Positions 10,242 to 22,083 of a stretch of DNA of 64,000 nucleotides are shown here, piece by piece; position 1 is the stretch's first letter; every line of letters begins with the position of its first letter. The stretch is taken from the NCBI RefSeq assembly GCF_036884655.1, contig NC_088327.1, positions 16,075,001 to 16,139,000 of the forward strand, given 5' to 3'. Position numbers and translations under genes: made by a program. This DNA comes from Musa acuminata AAA Group. Lineage: Eukaryota; Streptophyta; Magnoliopsida; Zingiberales; Musaceae. The notes beneath the pieces are model-generated. The model worked only from the letters and a program-made list of their open reading frames with translations. It was not told the DNA's origin and did not search any database.

Positions 10242-11369
10242 ATGGCAAAGCATCGTGGCGAATCAAGCAAGACGGGGCAAGCCGGACCCTTGCCCCAAGC
10301 AGCCGCAGGTGGGCTGCATGTGCACACTCGCTCTCATGCTGTTGGAGCCGCTCACGAGGATCGCGGCAGCGAACAGGATGAGCGAGAAGTTGGCAACTCT
10401 CCGCGAGCGGAGGAAGCGCAATCTGGTGCGCTAACTGGGAGAAAGAGTCATAAGGAGAGACTCACGACGGCGGAAACCCGCCTGGATGTTCTGGAAGCGA
10501 GCATGGAGGAACTCTACCATGGCCAACAAAGACTTGTTGGGGTAGAGAGCTCGCAAGAGGAAGCGGAGTCCAGGATCGACAAGGTCGAGGCCCTAGTCGA
10601 CCGACTGTCCGATGACACCAAGGACTCCGTGCAACACTTACAGGACGTTGTGGCGGAACTCACGGCAAAGGTGGCTATGCTCACAAGAACGCTAAATGCG
10701 GGAGGAGGCAACACTCGCGTTGCGCCGCCACAAAATTTGAGGGCACCTGAGCCCCATGGATACGGAGGGGCCAGAGATGCCAAGGAGCTCGAGAACTTTC
10801 TGTTTGACATGGAGCAATACTTCCGAGCTACGAGGCCCGATTCTGAAGATACCAAAGTTTCCATAGCAACAATGTATCTGAATGGAGATGCAAAACTTTG
10901 GTGGCGAACTCGTTGGGAGGAGATCCAACAAGGTCGGTGTCGAGTCGACACATGGGAAGACTTGAAGCGGGAGTTGAGAACTCAGTTCCTACCGGAGAAC
11001 ACAGAGTTCGTCGCAAGAAGGAAGTTGAGACAACTCCGCCAAAGTACCACCATCCGAGACTATGTAAAGCAGTTTTCTGCACTGATGCTGGACATACAGG
11101 ACATGTCCGAGAAGGACAAGTTGTTCAGCTTCCTTGATGGTTTGAAACCATGGGCTCAGCAGGAGCTGAATCGAAGGAATGTTACCGACGTGGTCGGGGC
11201 AATTGCAGCTGCAGAAAGGCTCACCGACTTCGTTTCCTCTGAAGACCCAGCGAGAAGGAAACAATCTTCAAGCAATCGCCCTCCAAAACATTCTCGAGGG
11301 AAGGAGCTCGGGGGCGAACAGAAGAAGAAGAGCTCCCACAAAGGGCCGAACCCAAAAGGCAAGGCCTAA
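10242..11369 (+). CDS. Element B gag
   Basis: 375 codons starting at the ATG at 10242, about 60 bp after the primer-binding site. The N-terminal third is low-complexity with a coiled-coil-like segment (ERLTTAETRLDVLEASMEEL). The middle carries the gypsy gag capsid core (AKLWWRTRWEEIQ ... LRTQFLPEN ... LRQLRQ). It ends in a Lys/Ser-rich tail at a TAA (11367-11369), just before the CCHC zinc knuckle, which lies in the same frame beyond the stop. Ending gag upstream of its nucleocapsid knuckle is atypical, so this stop probably interrupts an originally continuous gag-pol frame. Confidence 0.9.
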   Translation: MAKHRGESSKTGQAGPLPQAAAGGLHVHTRSHAVGAAHEDRGSEQDEREVGNSPRAEEAQSGALTGRKSHKERLTTAETRLDVLEASMEELYHGQQRLVGVESSQEEAESRIDKVEALVDRLSDDTKDSVQHLQDVVAELTAKVAMLTRTLNAGGGNTRVAPPQNLRAPEPHGYGGARDAKELENFLFDMEQYFRATRPDSEDTKVSIATMYLNGDAKLWWRTRWEEIQQGRCRVDTWEDLKRELRTQFLPENTEFVARRKLRQLRQSTTIRDYVKQFSALMLDIQDMSEKDKLFSFLDGLKPWAQQELNRRNVTDVVGAIAAAERLTDFVSSEDPARRKQSSSNRPPKHSRGKELGGEQKKKSSHKGPNPKGKA

Positions 11370-14300
11370 AAACCTGGAGGATGCTTCTTGTGCGGAGGAC
11401 CGCACATGGTAAGGGAGTGCCCACAGAAGCAGGCACTCAACGCTTTGACAGCTTCCATCCACCCTCCCCGATCGGACAAGGGCAAAGCTGTTGCTCTTAG
11501 TTCGAGCAGTTCAGAATCCAGCAGCGACGATGAGGAGTCGCAAGGACCCCGAATGGGAGCAATGCGTCTGTTGAACGCTATGCGGGGTCAAGTGGGGGAG
11601 AACATAAAGACGAAGGCACAAAAAGCAGGAAGCAGTGATCTGATGTATGTGGACATCAAGCTGAATGGCCAAACGACCCGTGCCATGGTGGACACGGGCG
11701 CTACCCACAACTTCATAGCCGATCGTGAAGCACAACGACTTGGGTTGACATTGGAGAAAAGCCCAAGCCGAATGAAGGCGGTGAACTCGGAGGCCAGGCG
11801 AATCTCCGGGTTGGCGAAGGGAGTTCCCATCAAAATCGGGACTTGGAGCGGGAACACCAACATGATGGCCGTGCCATTAGACGACTTCCAAGTGATTCTT
11901 GGAATGGAGTTTATGCACGCGGCGAAGTTGGTGCCGATGCCGTTCTTGAATTCCCTATGTATGATGGGAGGCGATGACCCCTGCGTGGTTCCCGTCTCTC
12001 GGAGAGGAACCAAGGAGCCCCAACACATTTCGGCCTTACAATTGAAGAAAGGGGTGCGAAAGGGCGAACTGACATTCGTGGCTGCTATGAAGCTAGAGCC
12101 ACTCAATGAAGAGGCCATTCAAGAACCTGCTATGGTGGCGAACGTCCTAAAAGAGTTCAAAGACGTTATGCCACCCGAGTTGCCGAAGACTCTCCCTCCA
12201 CGCAGAGGCGTGGATCACAGTATCGAGCTGGAGCCAGGAGTGAAGCCTCCAGCAAGACCACCCTACCGCATGCCTCCACCAGAGTTGGCCGAACTCAGGA
12301 AGCAGTTAGGTGAACTGCTAAGCGGTGGTCTCATCCGCAGCTCAAAAGCACCTTTCGGAGCTCCAGTTCTCTTTCAGAAGAAACAAGATGGGAGCCTCCG
12401 ATTATGCGTCGACTACCGAGCCCTCAACAAAGTAACAGTGAAGAACAAGTATCCCATCCCGCTCATTGCGGACTTGTTCGATCAATTGGGCAAGGCGAAG
12501 TATTTCTCAAAACTCGACCTCCGGTCGGGGTATTGGCAGGTGCGCATTGCTGAAGGCGACGAAGCAAAGACTACTTGTGTGACCAGATATGGAGCGTTTG
12601 AGTTCTTGGTGATGCCTTTCGGCTTAACCAACGCTCCGGCCACATTCTGTACTCTCATGAACCAGCTATTCAAGGAGTATTTGGATAAGTTCGTGGTCGT
12701 CTACTTGGACGATATCGTCGTCTACAGCCAAACGCTCGAGGAGCACGTTAAGCACCTTCGGACGATTTTCAAGGTTCTTAGGGAGAACACGTTGTTCGTA
12801 AAAAGGGAGAAATGCTACTTTGCTCAGACTGAGATCCTATTCTTGGGGCATCGAATCGGTGATGGCTCCATTCGGATGGATAAGTCGAAGGTGCAAGCAG
12901 TTGCGGAATGGCGAACTCCAAAGAAGGTGCCAGAGTTGAGATCCTTCCTTGGTTTCGTCAACTACTATCGACGCTTCATCGTGGGATATTCGAAGCGGGC
13001 AACCCCACTGACGGAGTTGCTAAAGAAGGAGCAGCCTTGGAAGTGGTCGGACAGATGCGAGATAGCATTCCAAGATCTGAAGGCTGCTGTTCTGGAAGAA
13101 CCAGTGCTCAAATTGCCAAACTATGGAGAGCCCTTTGAAGTCCATACAGATGCTTCGGACTTTGCTATTGGTGGAGTACTCATGCAAGAAGGTCATCCGG
13201 TGGCCTACGAGAGCCGCAAACTTAACGAGACCGAGAGGCGGTATCCAGTGCATGAGAAGGAGATGACAGCGGTGATCCACTGCCTACGAGTTTGGCGACA
13301 CTACCTCCTCGGGTCGCGATTTGTGCTGAGGACAGACAACATCGCCCTGAGTTATTTCCAAACTCAGAAGAAGCTCTCCCCAAAGCAAGCACGGTGGCAG
13401 GACTTCCTGGCTGAATTTGATATGGTAATGGAATACAAGCCCGGGAAGGCGAATGTCGTGGCCGATGCGCTGAGTCGGAAGGTGGAGTGCGTGAATGCTG
13501 CACAACTGGAGGGCAGAGGCCAAACAAGTCAGTTACACTCCAACTTCCTTTCTCGAATCAGAGATGGACTGTATAGTGATCCCCAGGCAGTTATCCTGAT
13601 GCAGCTCATCAAAGAAGGCAAGGCACGACGATTTTGGGTCCAGGAGGGACTTGTTTACACAAAAGGAAATAGAGTTTATGTTCCCCGAGTGGACAATTTA
13701 AGGCGTGAACTCTTAAAAGAGTGTCACGATTCCCTTTGGGCTGGACATCCCGGCATTCACAGAACATTGGCTCTCGTGGAGAGGGCCTTCTACTGGCCAA
13801 AGATGGGGATTGATGTGGAGGAGTATGTTCGAACATGCCTTACTTGCCAACAAGACAAGGTGGAGCAACGGAAGCCGGTGGGACTTTTGGAGCCGTTGCC
13901 TGTACCAGAGAGGCCATGGGAGAGCATTTCCTTAGACTTCATATCGAGCTTGCCGCCTATAGGGGGACTTGGATCGATACTTGTGGTGGTCGATCGGTTT
14001 TCAAAGTATGCAACTTTCATTGCTGCTCCCCTACACTGTTCAGCTGAAGAGGCGGCCAGACTGATGATGAAGGGTGTAGTGAAGTATTGGGGAGTCCCAC
14101 ACAATATTGTTAGTGATCGAGACGCTCGGTTCCTGGGACGATTCTGGACCGAGCTATTCAAATTGTTGGGGTCAAAGTTATACTTCTCTACAAGCCTCCA
14201 CCCCCAGACGGATGGTCAGACTGAAAGAATAAATTCGCTCTTAGAGCAGTATCTCCGGCACTACGTGAGTGCCAATCAACGAGATTGGGTGAAGCTGTTG

Positions 14301-15011
14301 GACATCGCCCAATTCTCCTACAACTTGCAGCGGAGCTCTGCATCCAACAAGAGCCCCTTCGAAATTATCACAGGACAACAACCGTCGACTCCGCACACTA
14401 TGGCAATTGGTTATACTGGGAGTAGTCCATCAGCCTACCATTTCGCAAAGGAATGGCATCGAAATGCCGATATTGCGCGGGCTTACTTGGAGAAGGCGGC
14501 AAAACGAATGAAGAAGTGGGCAGACTTGGGAAGGCGACCACAAGAGTTCAAAGTTGGCGATTTGGTGTTGGTAAAGCTCCATCCAGCATCACTCCAATTC
14601 TTCAGGAAAAGAGTCCACAAAGGATTGGTGCGTAAGTATGAAGGGCCCTTCCCAATTATCAGCAGAGTAGGCAATGTTTCTTACAAGTTGCAGCTGCCGG
14701 CGTGGTTCAAAATTCACAACGTTCTTCACGCCAGCAACCTGAAGGCCTACCATTCGGATCCGCAAGATGCTTCTCGAAGTATTCCAACTCGGCTACCTCC
14801 CATCACAGCCTCCTACGAGAAGCGAGTGGAAACCATTCTAGCGGATCGCAAGCTAAAGCTACCCAACGGAGCGGAGCAGACAGAGTACTTGGTGAAGTGG
14901 CGAAAGCTTCCCCGAACTGAAGCCAGTTGGGAGCCTGAAGACGCCCTGCGACATGAAGAAGAAGTCATCAACAACTACCAACAAGCGTCGACGAGGGCGT
15001 CGACAGTTTAA
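11370..15011 (+). pseudogene. Element B pol (in frame with gag after a single stop)
   Basis: Open for about 1,213 codons after the TAA. In order: zinc knuckle [13 protein letters not shown]; aspartic protease with DTGATH; reverse transcriptase with [12 protein letters not shown] and catalytic YLDD; RNase H beginning [11 protein letters not shown]; integrase with an HHCC zinc region ([21 protein letters not shown]) and a DDE core ([22 protein letters not shown]); C-terminal chromodomain ([17 protein letters not shown]). The chromodomain targets integration to modified chromatin in chromoviruses. No frameshift or other stop was seen. I label it a pseudogene only because of the upstream stop; readthrough of that codon cannot be excluded. 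Confidence 0.9.
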
Positions 15012-15022
15012 GTGGGGGAGAA
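15010..15022 (+). other. Polypurine tract of element B
   Basis: AAGTGGGGGAGAA directly abuts the 3' LTR (TGTCACG). It primes plus-strand synthesis in LTR elements. The same string abuts an LTR of element D on the other strand. Confidence 0.9.
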
Positions 15023-15814
15023 TGTCACGAACGGTCGTCGCGCACCCGCAACAACTCCGTTCAACGAACCGTTCGTCGCTCACACCCGCATGTACAGCTG
15101 CTTGACAGCATGTTTTCTTATGGTTTTGGGTCATTTTGCTTGTAAATATGTAAGTTCGAACAAGCTGCAGCGTTGCAAAGCGACCGTTCACCGAACCGAG
15201 CAAAACAGCCCCAAAACAGCCCAAAACGGCTCCGTTTTCGCGTGCCGCGGGAGGTGAGCGGAGTGCTGCCTCCGCTCACCAAAATGTCAGCCAGCTCAGA
15301 CCCCAGGAACCCCCCGGGTGGCACATGGCTGGATGGGGCTTCGGTTATATACCGGGCGTAGACACTCTTTCGCAAGTTCGCACGTGACCTTTACGGGAAC
15401 TTGGTGTTGCGTCCGGGACCAGGTGAGCGGCTGTTTGTGGGCTTGCAGCTGTTCGTTCATCCTTGAAAGCCTTGTTTTTCCCCCTCTCCCTCTTTTCTCT
15501 TGTGCACACAAGGTGTTCGACGAATTGCTTGTAAAGCTTTCCTTTTCGCGAGACTTCGGGACTTGTCCGTTGCTCGTTCTTTCGATCTAACTCTCTTTCT
15601 CTTTTACAGGTCCTTCGGGACCTGCGAGAGGTTACAAAGTGGGCTGATCCTTGCGGAGCAAGATCGCAAGGGCGAAGCGCGACTTAGGCAACGCAAGCTA
15701 AGTTCGCGTCTTTGCCGCAAGAGTGACTCGCGACTTAGGCAACGCAAGCTAAGTTCGCGTCTTTGGCCGCAAGGGTGCCGCACGCCTTAGGCAATTCCAG
15801 CTAAGGTCGTGACA
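15023..15814 (+). repeat. Element B 3' LTR (792 bp)
   Basis: Same length as the 5' LTR and identical by eye except for G at 15800. It is followed by ACAC, the right target-site duplication, and then by resumed element-A LTR sequence. Confidence 0.97.
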
Positions 15815-16213
15815 ACACGTCAAGCCAGGTTTCGTACCGAGACACTATGCGATACTACTATCCCGAGGGCTTGGGGCAGTATCGTCTGACGCCGCTCAGG
15901 CATCCCCCAAGATGCTAGCTTGTCAGAAAAGCCATCCTATCCCACAAAGGTCAGCGGTCACACCGAACCGAGGCACAACCAATCCTCGCACAATAGTATA
16001 TAAACCCCTGGTCAACGCCCGACCAGAAGGGAGGAAAAAACTCGATATAAAAATACTCCACTGACTTGCTTGTTGGAGGGGCCAAAGTCGGGAAACACCT
16101 GACGAAGGCCATTTTGCAAGAGGGCGGACACCCCTGAACGACGAGCGCCTCAACTCGGGAATTGCCATCTAGTACATGAGAACGTGCTGCCATTCATCCC
16201 GGAGTCGGAGAGA
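15815..16213 (+). repeat. Element A 5' LTR, second part
   Basis: Continues the LTR exactly where B interrupted it (GTCAAGCCAGG...). The LTR promoter AATAGTATATAAACCCC is at about 15992-16008. Homology to the 3' LTR ends at about 16213, so roughly the last third of the LTR and the primer-binding site are deleted. Confidence 0.8.
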
Positions 16214-16319
16214 AACTGATCGCTAGAAGGAGGGCCCATGTTGTAGGAGCAACTGATAGGAGTTATCCCCGGGAGAGAACCACCGACCGACCTCCCTTCC
16301 GTCGAGCCAGAAAGTCAGG

Positions 16320-17727
16320 CCTTCCCCGCCCTCGGAGACGAGGGGATACCGGCTTCAACGCCAGATCGCTACTGGCGTCTGTTCAACGACCCGGGATTGT
16401 CACCCCTAGGGCTCACCACAAGGCCCTCAACCGTGACACCTAAGGCGCTCCTTAGCCTGACCAAGCAAGTGCATGCCATGGCGGGCATGATGTAGACGCT
16501 CGCTCCAGTCATTCCCCAGATCGTGTGACTAGCGGCGCTCCTAACCGACCCGACCCGGCAGCCCCCGAGCGGGGAGCAGGTCGAGATCGGAGAAGCCCGA
16601 GAGCAAGCAACAGACCCGAGAGGTCCTCCCGGGTAGAACATACCCACGCCCTGTTGAGCCACGCTACCTCATCTCGAGCATGACACCATATCGTCCGACT
16701 CGACGGACGACTCACTTAGGGCCTAGCTATCCCGTGTCAACCAACGCCTGGACGTGTTCCAGCGCGAGTTTCAAAAATCGCGGAGCTAGTCCAGCGAAGG
16801 TGGCTCGGGCATGTCCCCTTTCACTTAGGAAGTACAGGACAAGCTAGTACCCCTCAACTTCAGGCTGTCGACATTGGAGACATACGACGGCGGCTCCGAT
16901 CCCATGGAGCACGTCTCCGCATTCCGGGCCCAGATGGCCCTCTACGACACCTTTGATGCATTGATGTGCTAGGCATTTCCAACCACTCTGAGGGGGCCAG
17001 CACATCATGGTTCAGCCGGCTATGCCAATCCTCAGTCTCATCCTTCGACCAACTTGCCGGGGAGTTCAAGCAAAACTTCCTCGCCAGCGCACGACCTAGG
17101 CCTTCCATGATCACCTTGCTTGCGCTATCCCAACGTGAAGATGAGTCACTCTCTCAGTTCATGGCACGTTTTGCCACCGAGATCCAGGGGTTTCCGGGCG
17201 CTCGCCCCTCTATAATCTTGCAAGCCTTTCTGATGGGTTTGAAGCATTCGAGGTTCTTCTGGTCGTTGATCGAGAAGCCGCAAACGACCATCTCCGAAAT
17301 GCTCCAACATGCCAACTAGTACGTCGTTGCCGAGACGTTGGTGGCGACGAGGCGCATGGAAGGCAAGAGGTCAAGGGCGGAACTGTCCCAGGGAACGACC
17401 TCAGCAGCCCCGGTGACACCCCGCCGCGGGCTCGGTCGACAAGAGCTACTGCTCCCGAGCCCCCCGCCTCTCCCCCTAAATACATCTCGCACTGAGATCT
17501 TTCTCCAAATCAAGGAGATGGGTCTCTTGCAACAACCTCGTCCTACGAAGGTCACTTACAAAGATCGATCTAAATATTGCAGGTTTCATCAGGATTACGG
17601 TCATGACACGGAGGACTGCCATGACCTCCAGAATCAAATAGAGGCGTTGATCCGGAGAGGTCACCTCGGACGCTACCTCAAATCTCCGGAGGCTACTCCA
17701 CACCCCAGGGGACCCATTGAGAGATAA
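16320..17727 (+). pseudogene. Element A gag (degenerate)
   Basis: Translation in one main frame gives a Tat-type gag with several stops before and within the capsid core. The best preserved parts are ETYDGGSDPMEHV and the region around 16966-17319 (ASTWFSRL, ESLSQFMARFATEIQG). The RNA-binding motif (YCRFHQDYGHDTEDCHDLQ) is at about 17575-17632. The N-terminal boundary is uncertain because the leader was lost with the LTR deletion. Confidence 0.8.
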
Positions 17728-20482
17728 ATCGATGTCATCTCCGGGGGACTAGCGGCCGGTGGCAACAGCTCTACAGCGAGAAAGGCCTACGCCCGCAACA
17801 CGATCGAGAAACGTCCCCGGCCCAAGCTTGAGCCTGAAATCTCCTTTGGGGCTGGGGAGGCCGAGCGCTCCCACCATGACGATGCTCTGGTGATCTCCAT
17901 CCAAATCGCCAACGCCCGAGTTAAGAGGGTGATGGTTGACACCGGGAGCTCCGTTGACGTTCTTTACTTCAACGCCTTCAAGAAGCTTAGCTTGACCGAG
18001 GGAGACCTTACCCCTATGACATCAGCCCTCATAGGATTCACAGGGGATTCCATCTCCCCGCTCGAGACCACGATCCTCCCCATCACTATTAGGGAGGAGC
18101 CGAGGGCTATGGCGATAATGACCACCTTCATGGTAGTCGATCTGCCCTCGGCCTACAACGTCATCCTCGGTCGCCCAACACTCAAAAAGATAAAGGCGGT
18201 GGTTTCCACCTACCATAAGACCATCAAGTTTTTGACCTCAATAGGGATTGGGGAGGCCCGAAGTGACCTCGGGGAGTCAAGGCGATGCTACCTTGCCGCG
18301 GTTACTCTCCCAAGAAAGCTGCGCCCAACTCTGATTCTCGATCCCCATGAAGAACCTGTACCGCAAGTGCCGCTGGAGCTTCTCGAGCCACTCATCGAGG
18401 TACCCCTGAAGAGGAGTCGACCCGACCGGACCGTCAAGGTCGGAGCCACTCTCCCCAAAGTGGACCAGCTCCACCTCATCGATTTCCTGAGGAAGAATGC
18501 TGACATGTTCGCATGGTCCCCCGAGGAGATGCCCGGGATCGACCTAGAAGTGGCCCGACACCGGCTCAACATCGACCCCGAGGCACGGCCGGTGAGACAA
18601 AGACCAAGGAGGTTCACCCCCAATCGACAGAAGGTGATCGGGGACGAGGTTGATCACCTTATAAAGGCCGAATTCATTACTGAGGTTAAATATCCCTGGT
18701 GGCTATCAAATGTAGTCCTCGTTAAAAAACCTAATGGAAGCCGGAGGATGTGTATTGATTACACCGATATCAACCGGGCATGCCCCAAGGACTGCTATTT
18801 GCTCCCCAAGATAGACCAGTTAGTCGATGCCATTGTGGGCCATGAACTCCTTACGTTCATGGATGCATTCTCGGGCTACAACCAAATCCGGATGGCAACC
18901 CAAGACCAAGAAGACACTACCTTCGTCACCAATTGAGGGGCGTATTGTTACAAGGTGATGCCCTTCGGCCTAAAGAACGCTGGGGCGATTTACCAAAGGA
19001 TGGTCGATAAACTTTTCAAGCACCAGCTCGGGAGGAATATGGAGGTGTATGTGGACGATATGATTATAAAGAGCAAGGTCACAAGAACATACCTAGCCGA
19101 CCTGGCGGAAACATTCCAAACGCTCAGGCGGTTCAACATGTGTCTGAACCCTGCGAAGTGCGTCTTCGGAGTCAACTCGGAGAGGTTCCTCGGCTTTGTC
19201 ATTCACCAGCGAGGGATAGGTGTCAACCCAGAAAAGGTACGAGTTGTTATCGAGATGCGTTCCCCCTACTCGGTCAAAGAGGTGCAGCGACTTGCCGGGA
19301 GGTTGGCAGCGCTCAGCAGGTTCGTGTCACGTTCATGCGACAAGTGCCTCCCCTTCTTCCGGGATCTACGACGGGCCGACAACTTTACATGGACCTCAGA
19401 GTGCGAGGAAGCCTTTGAAAAGTTGAAGTCATGCCTCGCCCGCTTGCCCCGACTCGCCTCGCCCGAGCCGGGCGAAACCCTCAATCTCTACTTGGCGGCC
19501 TCGGTACAAGCCATCAGCTCGGTGTTAGTTTGGGAGATACCACCAACGCAGCTACCCATATATTATGTCAGCCATATCCTCGAGGGGGCCGAGGTGCGGT
19601 ACTCCCCGATCGAGAAGCTAGCTCTCGCTCTTATCAAGACAACCCGAAAGTTGTGACCCTACTTCCAAGCCCATACAATCAAAGTAATCACCGACCAACC
19701 ACTACGATAGATCCTCTCCAACTTTGACGCATCGGGTCGTATGCTGCGATGGTCGATCGAGCTCAGCGAATTTGACATTCAATACTCCCCGAGGACTACC
19801 ATCAAAGCTCAAGCACTGGCTGATTTCATTTTCGAGCTAACCCCTGAGGACCATGATGTGGGGTGGGAGAACAATCAGAACACGTGAACCCTGCATGTAG
19901 ATGGCTCGTCCACTTCCGGAGCGACTGGGGTCGGGCTTATCCTCAAAGGCCCATCGGGAGAAACCTATGAGAGGTCACTCCAATTGCAATTCTAAGCCAC
20001 TAACAACGAGGCCGAGTACGAGGCGCTGCTCCACGGCCTACGCCTCGCTCTAGAGATTCATGTAGACGACCTTGAAGTCTTCAACGACTCCCAACTAGTG
20101 ATAGGACATGTCAATGGGAGCTACGAAGCCCGGGACCCGACGATGGTGGCATACCTGATGGAGGCAAAGCGACTCGCCCACCGTTTCAACCGCCTTTCAA
20201 TCGCCAAAATACCTCGGGCGCAAAACGTGTGGGCAAATGCGCTGGCCAGATCAGCCTCCACCCGCAGCCCGGGGTTGGCCCCAACGACTGAGTTCGTAGC
20301 AACACCGACGGTGATGACTCATGAGGTCGCCGAAACAAATTCAGCACTGAGCTGGATGGAGGAGATCCTCTGATACAAAGCGGGTGGAGGGGAGCCTAAC
20401 GACCTAGTGGCTGTGAGACGGTTAAGGCGGACTCAAGCCTGGTACTGCATCATCGGCGGAAAGTTATATCGAAGGGCCTTCT
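17728..20482 (+). pseudogene. Element A pol, 5' part: protease, RT, RNase H and archaeal-type RNase H
   Basis: Protease with DTGSSVDVLY (about 17938); RT with CIDYTDINRACPKD, then a TGA stop at 18934-18936 just before the MPFGLKNA motif, and catalytic YVDD at about 19048. An RNase H follows, with a stop at 19654-19656. A second, archaeal-type RNase H comes next (HVDGSSTSGATGVGL at about 19894, ATNNEAEYEALLHGL at about 20000), also with stops. The dual RNase H is diagnostic of the Tat lineage. The frame is then broken by solo LTR C. Confidence 0.87.
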
Positions 20483-22083
20483 TGTTGGGAAATCTTGGGA
20501 CGACATCACATGCGCAGCAGAAGAACAAGAAAACAAAATCCCTAATTTCCCAATAAGATATTCGTTGTCGTGCAAAGATTGGTGCACAAAAATATGCAAA
20601 ACAAATTGCGTAAAGAATATATCGTGTTACCTAGGGAGATCGTATATCCATGTTTCCTTGCAGATCTCTAGGAGAGGGTGAAGGAGGTCAAGCGTCCTCC
20701 TCTCTAGAGGTGATCTACACAGTAGGGCTGCAACGACGCTCCTCAAAACTCTTGGTCTGTTCTGAGGTGGAGAGGGGGAGGAGAATAGGAGAGGCAAGCA
20801 AAGGCTCTAGCCTATGAACCACTGAATCCCTCCTATTTATAGAGGTCCCCTGTCGAACCCTAATGGATCCTCCCCTAGTGGGTATTGGATCTGCATCCAA
20901 TTACTCAAGTCTTTTAGATTAGTGGATCTCTATCCAATAATCTCTCATGGGCTATTATTGGATCTTATCCATGGGATCCAATAATTCAAGGGCTTATTGG
21001 ATATATAATAAGATAGGAGCTCCGACAGATATCTAATATTCGAACCTCTACTCATTGCAATGCATACCATATGTGTGTGACCCTTTAGGCCCAATATCGA
21101 GCTGACCATGCGTTATACCTGTCAGAACTCCTTCTAACTTAGTGAATTATTATCTTTATAATAATTCACTCGACTCATCGACTACGGACGTACTAGGCCA
21201 CTACGCCGTAGTCTCTAGATGATACAGAGGAATCTAATCCATTGGACCAGTCTATCCTCAGTTATCGTATATCTATAGTCCCTCATCTATCTAATATCCC
21301 AGAGACCGTATATCAGGAATGGTGTTGTCAGACCCATATGGTTTCTACTCGAGTCTCGCTCTAATCGGATTCTCCTAGAGAACTCTTTCTCTCTCAATCC
21401 AAATGACCCTGACTAGGGATTTGTCTGAGCAAAAACACATGGGATATTCGTCTCATGATGTCGAGAGTGGATGATCCTCTATCGACACTCAATAGCCCTC
21501 GTAAGGTCGATTGCCACTCCCAATGACCAACTGTACTAGATCTGGGATATCCAAACCTATAAGTCTGGTATCAAAGAGTGGAGTACTTATACAGGACATC
21601 CTTGATGTCTCAAGTCTAAGGACCAGATATACCACTAGGACTACGAAATTGTTGTCTGACAATAAGGCATCATCAACCATCCAGCATTCCGTAAGCGGAT
21701 CAATCAGTGAACTCATTCTCCAATGAGCATCTGTACTGTATCCACAGTGTCCCCACATAAGCAGCTATGAGACCAGCTGCATCCATCATATGGACGGGTA
21801 TACAGTACACTAGTCTGTCCGGTTATCACGATGTCCCTCTCGAGCAACCTATGACCGGGATTATTTAGGATCTGTGTTTAAAGGTGAATTGATCTCATTA
21901 TCGTGATCTCATCACAATCCGATTCCTATTGCACAAATCCAAGGACATAACAATATATACATGCATATATGCAATAGTTAATATAAAGTGATAAATGTCA
22001 AAATATAATAAGAAAAAGATTCAGTGTCAAGTCACACGTGCCATCACTCACGCGATTGGCTTGTTGGGCACCTAAGACTAGCA
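20483..22083 (-). mobile_element. Element C: antisense copia-type solo LTR (1.6 kb)
   Basis: On the minus strand it reads TG(CTAGTCTTAGG) at 22083 to (GATTTCCC)AACA at 20483, with a TATA box (CTATAAATAGG) near 20840. No internal region or second LTR is present. The flanks are CTTCT (20478-20482) and ATTCT (22084-22088), sharing TTCT as a 4-bp target-site duplication. Removing the insert plus one flank copy rejoins element A's pol between its RNase H and integrase. The long LTR and terminal sequence suggest a SIRE/Maximus-like copia; the lineage is inferred. Confidence 0.75.

Larger units (their letters stand above)
9389..15814 (+). mobile_element. Element B: near-intact chromovirus (Ty3/gypsy with chromodomain)
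   Basis: Complete LTR retrotransposon: 792-bp LTRs at both ends, a primer-binding site complementary to initiator tRNA-Met (TGGTATCAGAGC), gag-pol in one frame, a purine tract (AAGTGGGGGAGAA) and a 4-bp target-site duplication, ACAC (9385-9388 and 15815-15818). The two LTRs differ at one position that I can see (A at 10166, G at 15800). Domain order protease-RT-RNase H-integrase-chromodomain makes it a chromovirus. The clade (Tekay, Galadriel, Reina or CRM) cannot be fixed by eye. One in-frame stop between gag and pol is its only evident defect. Confidence 0.95.

Noticed and set aside
11367..11369. Programmed stop-codon readthrough between gag and pol of element B
   Set aside because: No known leaky context (such as CAR YYA after the stop) follows, and the stop precedes the nucleocapsid knuckle. 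A private mutation is simpler, though not proven.
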